A stretch of 64,000 nt of DNA from Pseudoscleropodium purum. Lineage: Eukaryota > Streptophyta > Bryopsida > Hypnales > Brachytheciaceae. The DNA lies in the NCBI GenBank assembly GCA_963969395.1, contig OZ017797.1, positions 22,878,001 through 22,942,000 of the forward strand, given 5' to 3'. Position 1 is the stretch's first letter, and every line of letters starts with the position of its first letter. Both the position numbers and the translations under genes were made by a program. The notes under the pieces were generated by a model. The model worked only from the letters and a program-made list of their open reading frames with translations. It was not told the origin of the DNA and ran no database searches. Below are positions 43,617 through 54,660 of the stretch, piece by piece.

Positions 43617-45938
43617 TTACAGCCCATTTGATGGGGATAAATTTGCAGCAGAAGCGTTTCCTAAAGCAAGTACTTGACCATCACTACCGACTATGGCATA
43701 CACATCCTCTCCCTCATGTACTTCCTCCGCTTCTTCAATAGTGTTTTGTACATCCTCTACCATGTTCTGGTCATCTTGTGCTATTCTTCTCATATTATCT
43801 GAAGTTAGAACTATGAGAGTGCTTTCGTCAGCGATAGCATTGGCTAAAATTCCTGCTTTGATAGGTTCTTCGACTCTTGCCAGGGACGGATCTAACACAT
43901 GTGGAGCGTAGACAGAGTTTAGATAGTCATGCAAGATAGTCATGCTATCACTAAGGTGTGTCACGCTGCATATGAGATCAACAATATGCATGCATACTTC
44001 TTCAATGTCTCTACTGTAGTCAGGTTGGGCCCATCATTTCTCTTTTTGAATGCGTTGGTACTCCTTTGCCACTTCCGCATCAACCTTGGGATTATAAGGT
44101 GGTCGGTTATAGAGCATGGTCTAAAAATAACTATATGTAGAAAGGAGTAGTCAAATTATGTCATGCTCTTACAATTGAATGGCCCTAAAAGTAGTCCAAA
44201 AAGTATTGAAGTTTTGTCACTTACTAGACAGGATATGACCTCCCTCTCTCGGGCCTTCAACTATGTTGTTGTTGACTCCTTTTCCTTTGAAATCGAGCGC
44301 ATATATTCGGACTTATTTTGCGCTGCTTCAGTGTGATGCATGACAACCAACGTCTTCCACGTGTTTAGATGGACATCACCAGGTTGTGCTTCGTCTTGAT
44401 TGATGATTTGGTTCAACTTGTATCAGATGGTGATCAGCACCTTTGTAATGAGCGGTGGGAGCTACTTCTCACTCACTTGGTCATTGTCCCCAATCATTTG
44501 CCAATCTGTGCTTCCAATTTATCATCAAAGTGCGGCACTTGCCTACGACACTAAGACTTCTGCAAAACAGACCAATGTCCGTACATGGCACAACTGAAAT
44601 TGAAGAGCTATAAACACAATCAAGTGCAAACTGTAGAAATTAAACAATTCAGTGAACATCAAGTGCACATCAAATTTCATGTTTAGTTTGACATCTCAAT
44701 TTCCATCTTCTTCTCTGTAGTGATGTTCAGCTTGACATCTTCCATGATAGAAGAACGTATGAGTCCAAAAATATACAATTTTCCATTACAGTCCTTGAAC
44801 CACCTCACTTTGAATGCAATCAAGCACTCATAGTTTCACATTTGGATAATGAATCCATACCTGAATATAGTCACATGAAAAATCTTCTTTGATCACACCA
44901 TGTTGGCCTTCCTAATCCATTGTGGGGTTGAAGCCCTTCGCAAACTTCTTCACATCCTTTGCTAAGTAGTCTTTCATTGCCATGTATGGCTCGCTGTTCC
45001 CATCAAGCTCCACGGGTTTCTTCAAAGTACTGCTAGAAGGTGTGATCCTTTTCTATTGAGGCTACAAGGCATTGATGACTTCATTAGTGTCATAGTTTGT
45101 GTTTTCCTTGGCAACATCTTTCTCGAGAAAACTTGCTATGTACTTGTGACTGCATACCACAGCATCACACTTGTGGTTGTCAGTGAGTTTGACACCAAAA
45201 CACTACTTTCTTTAGGCTTCATAACAAATGCTTTTCGATGCCATAATATTTATGAAGGACAAAACTCACAGTTCTTGCACACTTAGTACATGCGCTACGA
45301 CATGTATAATAAGGACATGATGTTCCTTGTCACTCGTGACATCATAGTGGACATCAAAGTGGATGTCATAGAGGACATCACTTCGTTGGGCTTGACACCA
45401 ATTTCAACAGACAATTCCTAAGTCTCTCATAACCGAATATTACGTGCTAGGCACTTATAGCTCAGAAGATGCCTCCAGAAAAGTATGCATTTCCATATAA
45501 AAAACTGATAAGTACAGAAAGGGGGGACTCAGCATACCTCCAAGATTGTGATTTAGCATTCGTGTCTACACTCTCTTCTCTATTTATGGCCTAATCCTTA
45601 GAAGACTATGACGACACTACGATGACATTCTTTTTCTTCGAAGGAGGCAATGAATGGTGGACTGGGTGCTTCCCCTTCCGAACATTTCGTCCACTCAAGT
45701 CCTCTCTTGCCTTCAACCTACGCTCTCTTGCTTTTTGCATGCGCATTTTTGGAGTGGCTATCGTGTTCTCCTCTGGTGCAACATTGTCACGCGGTAGACC
45801 TCCCTTCCACTTCTTGACATTATCACGTGGTTGCGGCATCTTCGGAGATGACACTCTCCAGTGCACAAAAAACTCTCTGTCTTGCAATAGAACATCGCAA
45901 CGGAATATGAATAAATGCTCGACGATAACTAAAATCAA
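43617..45938 (-). pseudogene. Second reading frame of the CACTA element (TNPA-like position, family uncertain)
   Basis: Coding-like segments on the minus strand are separated by stops or possible introns. 45938-45606 is rich in Lys/Arg and ends in KKKNVIVVSS. About 45060-44900 gives a Lys-rich frame containing YMAMKDYLAKDVKKFAKGF. About 44820-44740 gives VRWFKDCNGKLYIFG. About 44100-43617 starts with KVDAEVAKEYQRIQKEK and ends with an acidic region (residues such as EEAEEVHEGEDVY). Codon use is less AT-rich than the surroundings, which suggests real former coding. CACTA elements usually carry a second DNA-binding gene besides the transposase; I place this frame there by position only. Its strand is opposite to the TNP2 remnant, which is unusual. 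Confidence 0.45.
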
Positions 45939-48479
45939 TGGAAAGTGAAAAGGGACGTATGCCTAGGACGGGACTTTAGGTGGCTCTAATATGATGAAGC
46001 TAAGGAGTTGATGGCGTCTCCTATGCACCTTCTTATCTCCAACTTTCTGAGGTGTAGAGTAACCCATACTTACCTGATTGGCATAATTGCGGACACAACG
46101 TGAGGATGAAGGAATCCTCTTCCTAGAAAATAATGGAAAGCAGATGGTTTATTAGTGATGCTACCATAGGGATTGACTGTTCCTGAAGATGTCATTGGAG
46201 TTCAAAGCTACCATCATCCTCTTCCATTGTCTCTATGCTTAATTCAAATGAATAGAGAAACTAGCCTCCCCAATAATGGATGCAATTCATGAGGTCATGG
46301 CCAAATGAAGTCCCACCATAGGCAATGGTGCAACGCATACTCTACAAAACATGAAAATTTGAAAAAGGCGCTAAAACATGCAAGAATATAACTGTAAGAG
46401 AGGGGCATCATAGGAAATGCGACAATGATGACGGTGTCCATGATGGGGGTCTTCATTAACCACTCCATAGGATTGAGGTGCTTATGTGGACGACAGTAAG
46501 GTAAAGACACTAATGACTACGTGAAGGAAACCCTGTTGCTAGAGATTTCTCTGAGAGTAAGCGGCGCCCTAATAAAAAATTGGTCAATTGTGGAACTTAT
46601 TCATGGCCTTTAGACCCGGGGAAAGGAACTAAGACAACAAAAGGAAGGACAAAGAATTTTTAAGTCAGAAATTACTGGAAGGAGGGCTGTAGTGGTTGCG
46701 CCGACTTTTGCTTCCATAGACGCTACTACAGTGGTAGGGTTGGAAGGCTGTTGCAGGTGGAAGCTTTGACAAATTCCATCACCTTCGCTTGACAATATTT
46801 GAGGCATATTTTAAATGCCATGGCATTGTGACACTAGACTCATCAAAGCCATTACTGTGTCACACTCCTCCACATCCACAATATGCGGTTCACGATAAGT
46901 GTCCTTGAAATGAACAAGCATAGCTATTTGCAGAGAAGTAAAGGGGACAACCATACTGTTAAGCAATTGAATGGATCAGAGCTTTTTGTGGTCGTTGCTT
47001 AAGTTCTTTTGTTTAGAGTTTCTTCCAAGTCTCGTTTAGAAAGTGCATTCTAGCAAGGACTTTTGTCTTGTAGGTGAGAAGCGCTACTACTATACTGTTG
47101 AATGATACATATATAGAAGCTTGTCACTTCAAATGTCGAAGTCAACGTCACTTATGACAAGATCATGTTACTTTGAGCGTCTTCTATTGTCACAATATGT
47201 TTTGCCTGCTATCATCGTTGATGGCCAAAGGTGATGATGCTAACGCCTGCATGTTGATGTCGATAGGTGATCATGACCAGCTTCAGGCCCACTTTAACTA
47301 CATTTACAGGATTTTGCTGGTGATTAGGTGGCATTGGTTCCCTTTGTTCTCTAGTGTGGTTCATTCTTAGTCTCTCTGTGTTTTATCTTTTGGGCCGTCT
47401 TTTTTGCTTTTTTTTGTAGTCCATCACCATCGGTCTAGTTGTCTCCATAGTTATTGCTACGCAAAAGCCTTTGTATGCTTATTGGCCCTTCATTGCTGCC
47501 CTTGGACCTTTGGTGTCACTTCATTTTTGGCCACTAACGCCTTTTTGCTACTTATTTCCTCTCTTCCTTCTTTAGGCGTTTCACTTGCCTTGGGGCATAT
47601 AACCTACCCTTGGATGTTTTTTTTTATAAAGTCCCACCCTCAAATGGGTTTCATGTTGATGGCCAAAGGCAATATCATGAAGTTTATCTACTACACAAAT
47701 CGTGTCTTGTTTTTCTTTTGTTTATGAATTAGCAGGGATTTGCAGGAGTTTAAGAACAAGAATTCTTTTTGTCAATAGCACCTCTACAGAATGTCCATTT
47801 CGTAAAGCATTATGAGTTCAGTGGGTATGACATCATAATGCTTGAATTGTCAGCACATGATAACCCCTCCAAATGACATAGTGACATGTCTTCCCATTTT
47901 CATGTGTACACATTCCTCTGGAATGTGGAAGCACTATTGACTCCAGAGAAAACGGGTCTGCCTGTGGTCACTTGACATGGCTGAGCTCTTCATAAGACGT
48001 ATACAACGTGCAGTACATGAAGCATGGATTGAAATAGGACGAAGGTAGTACATTTATATAACAAGGAAGGTGGATTTGGCAGCAATGTAAAAGCGATTGT
48101 ATGCATTATAACGTCGATGTTGACATCATATTGGACATGTATTGTTGTCTAAGGTAATGTCATTGAAGATGCAGGAGAAGCGGCTCTTTGTAATTCAGAA
48201 GTTCTGTTCTTCGACATTTTCTTCTCAGACTTTCACTAAGTCTGATTTCCCTAATGGGCATGCCTGGCTGTGACTTCAATGTCGCCTGCAAGCCTATGTC
48301 TACCTCAGTCTCTTTGTATTTGTGATGTCTTCTTTTTCTAATACAATGATGCTTGTATGAAGTTCATTTTTCCTAAAAATGGAACTTTGATGTGTAGATG
48401 GGAGAACGCCCTAGATCAGAAGTAGAAGTATACTTGACGGCAGCCTCTATAGAAGCAACTTTTCTAGAAGGCTGTAGTA

Positions 48480-49500
48480 ATGAATCCTATATATAGGCAC
48501 AGATATGCAACCATCTGTATGTTGGATGATGGTTGCATAGTTTGTCACATTCTACTAGATGACTTACTTTTATACACGGAGCTGAGAGTGGCAGCAGAGA
48601 AAATTGTGTGTGCATACCGATGTCCTTGTAGGGATTGCAAGGGTGGATGTCGGAAAAGCATCCAAGTCATTTGGGATCACCATGTTGCTGTTGGTCAAGA
48701 CCTTTTTTTGAAGACCTTGCTCCTTGGAGGAGACCATCCAGAAGGATATCCTCTTGGAGGGGTGGAGGTGGAAGATACAGCTTATAACGACGACATCGTG
48801 TATGACATTGGCACTAACATGGCAAAAAAGCTTTGTCCTAGTTGATTACAAAAGTGACAACCTTGCAAGAGGGAGGTGAAGACGTGGATGACGACATTAT
48901 ACAATACACCCAACCGCTTGAGTAGTTTGCTACTCACATTGACAAATGTATGCTTTCAGCATACACTTTTGTGCGCGTAGTGTTGAGGTCGGGCTTGTAA
49001 CACATGATTCATGTGTTGTAGCATCGTTCACTTCTCAACTTCGGTGGGGGCTTACAAATGGATGACCCATTGAGAGGACCACTGAGCATGTGGGGTACAT
49101 TGAAGAGATTCTAGGGTTAGATTACTGAAATCATTGTACAATTGTGCTAGTATGCGATTAGGTTCGAGCAACCTATGATGGATGCTTTTCGAATGTTCGG
49201 AGGAATCGATATGGTTTCAACATCACTAACTTCAACTATATGGATGGCAAGGTACATTCTGATTCTTTTGCTTTTTCTATGCACTACCAACAAGTATTCA
49301 CGATGTCGTCGTTACATAATACTATGTCATACACGATGTCGTCGTTATATGCATGCACTACCATGATATACATAGAAAAAGTGCATAGAAAAAGCTACAT
49401 GCACTACCAACAACGACATCGTGTATGACTACATGCACTACCAACAAGTATTCTTTAGCGATGATCCACAAAAATAAGGCTGGAAGATTATATGTCGAAT
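48480..49500 (+). pseudogene. TNP2-type CACTA transposase remnant with most of its core missing
   Basis: The first part (48480-48844) encodes a frame with RCPCRDCKGGCRK followed by an IWDHHV segment, resembling the N-terminal transposase-associated domain (a CPC..C motif followed by an H-L block). From about 49090 a second part matches the C-terminal DUF4216 domain found with TNP2. It reads GYIEEILGLDY, a hydrophobic strand with CD, then NRYGFNITNFNYMDG, HYQQVFF and DDPQK.GWKII, with frameshifts and stops. The catalytic domain that should lie between them, several hundred residues in full-length relatives, has at most about 240 bp of room, so it has been deleted. Confidence 0.65.
49280..49455 (+). 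repeat. Local duplication and inverted repeat within the DUF4216 remnant
   Basis: TGCACTACCAACAAGTATTC occurs at about 49279-49298 and again at about 49434-49453. Between the copies, ACGATGTCGTCGTTA appears twice in direct orientation, and a related inverted copy (AACGACATCGTGTATGA) follows near 49410. A similar word is also present at about 48786. This looks like slippage or templated insertion that placed about 155 bp inside the former coding sequence. Confidence 0.7.
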
Positions 49501-49819
49501 TAACGTCAGGAGAAGGCGTCGTCAACTGTAAAGTGTGCTTGACATCTCCAATATGATCAATGTAGGAAATGATGAAGAGTTTGCAAGTTTGCAACCACAA
49601 ATGTTGGAGTCAGAGCCTGTACAAGTTGCTTCTAGTACATGTTCATTCCACGAGCAATAGACTCTCCAATGAAAGAAGATGTGGAAGTAGTGTAGTTGAA
49701 TGTCTTCAATCACTTGTAGAGGGTTGGCTTGTTGTTAAGAACAGATTTTCCGCCACTATGAGTGATGTCATAGTCAATGTCAAATTTGATGCTAAAATAG
49801 AGTGGATAAACATCTAACT

Positions 49820-51650
49820 AGGCATCTCAAATGACATATAAACATTTCTCACTAGGGGACAAGTGCCTTCATTTTTCTCATTTGCAATTTCATTTTTCTG
49901 CTTCATTTGAGTGGACACCATCATTTCTTAAAACTTTGCAACGTATGTGCTGTGGAAAAGTGACTTTTGTCAATCATTTCCGCTTGGCCTGCAACTAATT
50001 TACTTCTTTTGTGTTCATTTACACTTTCAGTGAGTTGCATTCAAGTCTTTCTTTGAAGCAAACGTAATTCCACTTGAATTTTGTGAATGACAAGAAGAGC
50101 ATCACCGCCTTCCATAAGAAAAATTTGAGCTTAGTACATGTGCCTTTCATCTCGTCTCTCTTCTAAACACACTTTAGCACTTGTTCTTTCACTTCTCAAT
50201 TTCAATAGAATGCATTGACCTCATTTTCAAAAGCACTTCCACTTTTCAGTGCTTGCATAAAATGAAGCCCTTTAGGTCCACACATCGAAAAAGTGGATGC
50301 GCTTGGGTCAAATTTGGTTGCATCATTGAAAATTATTAATTTTGGAATTTCATTTGAAGTGAGGAAAATGAAGCTTCAAAAGTTTTGTTCCTATCTCATT
50401 TTGAAATTTTGAAAAATGTCAATAATTGAAAGAGTTATAGAAATGAAAAGCTCCATGTGCTAGAATCCGAAAAGCACAATATTCTATGTTTTTCATTCAT
50501 ATTTTATATTCCTAAAATGGATTTTAAATTTAAATTATGAAATTAAATTTCTCAATATATCCATCATTTATGGAAAAAATTACAGATTATTTTCATTTAC
50601 TACGTGATTGACATAATTTTATTTCCACCTTTAGCTTTGGAAAATTCCAATTATTTGATTTTTTTTGTCAAAATTACTGGAAAATTAAAAAAATGAAAAG
50701 AATTTTTTTTTTCACTACCAAAAAAATTAAAAATTTTATACATCAATTAAGTAGAAGAATAAATTTGGTTTAATAGTCAAATTTGACATCAAGGTCTTTC
50801 ATTGTTCTGGCTGATTTGGATGTAAAATACTCAATTGAAATATTTTCACATTAATTTTCATTGCTACTTGTAACTATCACAAAAATTTTAAATAATTTCA
50901 ATATTTCTTGCCATTTTTTACTCATTTATGTTCAATTTTTGCAACAAAAATGATAACAACTACTATCTTCTATGAAACAAATTGGAATTTATCATAGTGA
51001 TATAGAATTCAAAGTTTTAAGTAATAAATATACAAGATTGTTGTTTGAATATGATTTAAAAGGCTAAATTTAACTCAAACAAGAAGTTTGACCATTTCAC
51101 AATGACTTAAGCATTAGGGGAGATGTGAGGTCTTCGAGGGGCCGTTTCAGTTTTGTTCCAGAAACTATTTCTAATACTACTGGCTCTTGTCACGCCAACG
51201 ATTCCAAAAGAATTTTCTTTTTTTTAAATTTGAAACCAAAAAAATGATGACGTGGCACTTTCTCGACCATGTCGGATTTGATTCATTCTATTTGAATTTT
51301 TTTTGATTAATTTTGTGTTGTAGATTATAGAAATTTAAATCTATACGCAAATACATAATTTTCCATTGTAGATTTGCATATAAATTGGATATTATACCCT
51401 ATATACAAAATTTTCCATTATAGATTTACGTTGTAGATTGTATTTCCGTATAGATTGGAAGATATTAGCATTCGCAGTTAAAAAAGAGAATTTTTTTGAA
51501 CACTAGCTTGCAATTTCAGATGACTTTGACTACCAATTGTGGAAGTCTTTTGCACTACAAACTTTGAAATTAGAAATTTTAATGTTGAAGAATTGAGTTG
51601 AAAGTCTACAATTTTTTATTTTTTAAAACACTTGATTTTCATTCTTTATT
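49820..51650. other. Right-hand non-coding part of the CACTA element
   Basis: No ORF is supported. It becomes AT-rich from about 50.3 kb. A segment at about 51110-51290 (GGGGAG..GTGAGGTC..GGGGCCGTTTCAGTTTTGTT..ATGATGACGTGGCA) resembles one at about 32783-32950, which suggests shared repeat content outside the element. Confidence 0.4.
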
Positions 51651-51659
51651 AAATTGTTA

Positions 51660-52130
51660 AGTAGAAGTGGTCCAACATTGAAAAAAAAAAATCATTAATA
51701 GCTACAAGATGGGATTGGAAGACAAAAATCCCAATGGTGAGATTGTTTTAGCAAGCAAAGACAACATTTTTCAAAAAGATTATTAGGAGAAATTGTGAAA
51801 ATTGCATTCAAAAATGAATCCTACAAGTTATTTTTTCAAGAAGATGCTTAAATTGCCCATAAAACAAGATTGTTCTTAATTTTCTCATTATTATTCAAAA
51901 TAGAATGAATCAAAGCTTTACATTTAAACAAAAACATGTCATTTCAAGGGGAACAAAATTAAAATTTATTTTGATTTTTGGCAATTTTTTTAGTGCTACT
52001 CGATAAGTTCAATTTCAAGGTTTTATTGGTATAACTTTTTCTCCTAGGCACCAATTGAAATAAAAATTATATTCTGACATAGGTAATTAATTTTTCTATC
52101 TTACAGAAAAGTTTCAAAAAAATTCACCAA
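51660..52130. repeat. Dispersed repeat shared with 31.5-32.0 kb and 33.3-34.0 kb
   Basis: AATCCCAATGGTGAGATTGT, then CCTACAAGTTATTTTTTCAAG, then CACCAATTGAAATAAAAATT occur here in the same order as near 31614, 31703 and 31917. The shared stretch is about 0.45 kb and clearly diverged. It ends about 100 bp inside the right CACTA terminus. Confidence 0.7.
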
Positions 52131-52230
52131 AATTCAGACTCTCCCAGCACTCACTGTAAAACACTACGTATTTTAGAAAACATCTGATGTTTTGTTAAAA
52201 CGACACCAAAAACATCGTTTTCTTATAGTG

Positions 52231-54660
52231 TAAGGACTAGTCTTCCTATGTTTGATGAAGTGTTTTTAAATTAATTTAGTAATATTATCATTGATAAAAT
52301 GAATACCCTTGTCACTAACTAGTTCTTTAGGACACCCAAATCTTGTTATAATATTCTCATAGATAAACATAGCTATTGCATTAGCATCATCTATTTTTGT
52401 GGTTAGGGCTTCGACCCATTTGGTTACATAGTTTGTGGTAACTAGTATATATCTCTTTCTTCCATTTTGGCTTGGTGAATTAATTAGTAATACAAAATCT
52501 ATGCCTCATTTTTCAAAAGGAATTTGGATTAAGATAGGTGTTAGAAGCATAAAGGTTGTCAAAGTAGGTTTTCTTACTCCTTGACAAAGATCACATTTCT
52601 TTGCAAATGTTGTAGCATTGGCAAATATAGTAGGCCAACAATAGCCTAATTGCAATGCTTTTTGGGTGATTACTAACCCCACAAAATGTCCTCTACAAAC
52701 ATCACTATGACATCCTTGAAGAATGAGGGGCACCCTTCAAGGTTAATACATTGTCTCAAAATTCTGTCCTTACCCTTTTTATAACGTGTTTCTACAATTA
52801 GGGTATAAAGATTGGTTTTGTACACTAACATTTTCTTTTGTTATCCTATGTATTCTAGGAAAATTTGTCTTGTAGAAAGGTAGTGAATATTATTTGCATA
52901 TTTTGGAGGTATAATATGCATTTGGAATAGATTAACGTACAGAAAATCATCATTAATATGTTCACTTCCTATATTTTAATTTATTTGAAAAAGGTGATTA
53001 GCATTAGCATGATTCTTTTTTGGTCTAATCTGAATTGTAAAATTAAATTTTTGAAGTAGCAATATCCATCTTGCTATTCTTTCACTTAATTAGGGTTTGT
53101 TTATCATATATTTTGAGGCATTATAATTCACATGAAAGACAAATTTATAGTCCAACAAGTAGTGTCTAAACTTTTGGACTGAGAATATCTTTCCCAATAC
53201 TTCTCTTTCAGTTATAGAGTAGTTATTTTCTACTATGGCTAATTGATGACTTGCAAAATAAATTGACCTATCATGGCCTTTTTTATCCTTTTGACTTGAT
53301 ACACTTCCTATAGCAACATTTGAGGCATCTATAGAAACTTCAAAATCTTTATTTCAATTCAGAGGGATTATGACTAATATAGTCATAAGTTTATGTTTTA
53401 AAGCTACAAACGTTTTGGTACACATTTCTATCCATACATATGAAGTGTTAGTCTTTTTAGTCAATTCAGTTAGAGGTATGGCTCTGTTGGCATATTTATA
53501 GATATAATGTCTGTAATATCCAACATGGCTCAAAAATGCTTTAACTTTGGTAATAGTATTAGGTTGGGACAATTGTTCTATGGCTGCTACTTTATCTAGG
53601 TCTAAGACAATGCCCTAGCTTGAAACAATATGTCCAACCAATTTGCCAAAAGTTATAGCAAATTGAGATTTGGCAGCATTAATTGAAATATTGTATTTCT
53701 CACATTGGACAAAACATTTTTGTAAACATTTTGCATGTTCTTCTTTTGTATTATAAACATAAAAGTTGTCTAAAAATATTTCCATGAATTTTCTCAAATA
53801 CATTTGGAATACTATGATCATTAATCTTTGAAAGGTTTTTAGGGCATTACATAGTCCAATTGGCATTTTAATATGGGCATGAATGTCCCAATCGATGATA
53901 AATGCTGTTAATAGATGATACATATGGGCAATTTGAATTTGGTTATAACTAAAAAATCCATTCATAAAAGAAGAATATTCATGTCTAACTACACCATCTA
54001 ATAACTAGTGTGTCTAAAACGTAAAGGAAAGTGATCCTTTTTGGTCACACTATTTAATTTTTGGTAATCTTGGCATATTCTAAGTTTTTCATTCTTTTTA
54101 GAAACTATAACAGTTAGAGATAACCATTCACTATATGGGACTTCAAAGATAAATTCAAAGCTAATAACTTGTCAATTTCTACTTTGACTATTAGAAAATA
54201 TTTAGGGTTCATTCTATATTGTTTTTACCTTACAGGTTTGGCATTTGGCTTTACCTTTATTTTATGTTCACAAATTTTTAGAGGTACACCTTTTAAATCA
54301 GCGTAATTTCAAGTAAAGGAACTTTTATATCTTTTAAAGAATCCATACAAATACTTGAATTTGACTTTGGTCATTTTAGAATTAACTTTTATAATTTGTG
54401 GATTTTCATTTGTTTTTGGATTCATATCTTGTAATGGGGTGTTCAAAGATTCTCTAAAAGTTAACTTTCAAAAAAATGTTGGATCACCAAATGCAAGATC
54501 TATTTTTTGAACATCAAATTGTAATTCAAATTCTAACTTTGAACTTTTATCTACACTTATGTTTAAAACTTCTGAATTTTTCCATGCCAAAATGGCATCA
54601 TTAGAATCATCAATAATAACTGTAGTATATTTTTCGGAATCTAATCTTATTCAACTAAAT
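52231..54660 (-). pseudogene. Gypsy pol remnant: reverse transcriptase, RNase H and N-terminal half of integrase
   Basis: On the minus strand, RT blocks appear at about 54200-53620, including FSYNQIQIAH, HIKMPIGLCNALKTFQ and EIFLDNFYVYN. The last occupies the YVDD site but reads FLDN, so a catalytic Asp is lost. The thumb/connection region (53572-53354) holds AFLSHVGYYRHYI. RNase H (about 53340-53080) holds FEVSIDASNVAIG, FASHQLAIVENNYS and FRHYLLDYKFVFHV. The integrase zinc-binding block (52733-52506) shows the H-x-H and CDLC pattern, followed by ILVTTNYVTKWVEA, where Asn (52431-52433) replaces the first catalytic Asp. LVSDKGIHF follows, with the second Asp (52311-52313) intact. Stops and frameshifts occur throughout. 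The frame runs into the CACTA border at 52230. Confidence 0.88.

Larger units (their letters stand above)
41320..52230. mobile_element. CACTA (En/Spm) DNA transposon, 10,911 bp, internally decayed
   Basis: The left end is CAGTATAAGAAAA and the inverted right end is CACTATAAGAAAA, which match at 12 of 13 positions; CACTA ends typically read CACTACAAGAAAA. A perfect 3-bp duplication, TAA, flanks it (41317-41319 and 52231-52233), as expected for the superfamily. It splits an integrase gene exactly at these borders. Inside are remnants of a TNP2-type transposase on the plus strand (48480-49500) and a second, unrelated reading frame on the minus strand (about 43617-45938). GACGT-containing words cluster in the left 0.6 kb and may be subterminal transposase-binding repeats. 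The left terminus has CAGTA rather than CACTA, a likely point mutation. The broken transposase makes it non-autonomous. Confidence 0.92.

Noticed and set aside
45622..45948. Plus-strand ORF opposite the basic CACTA frame
   Set aside because: It overlaps the minus-strand frame, which has the more protein-like composition; the plus frame is rich in Phe and Cys as expected for a shadow.
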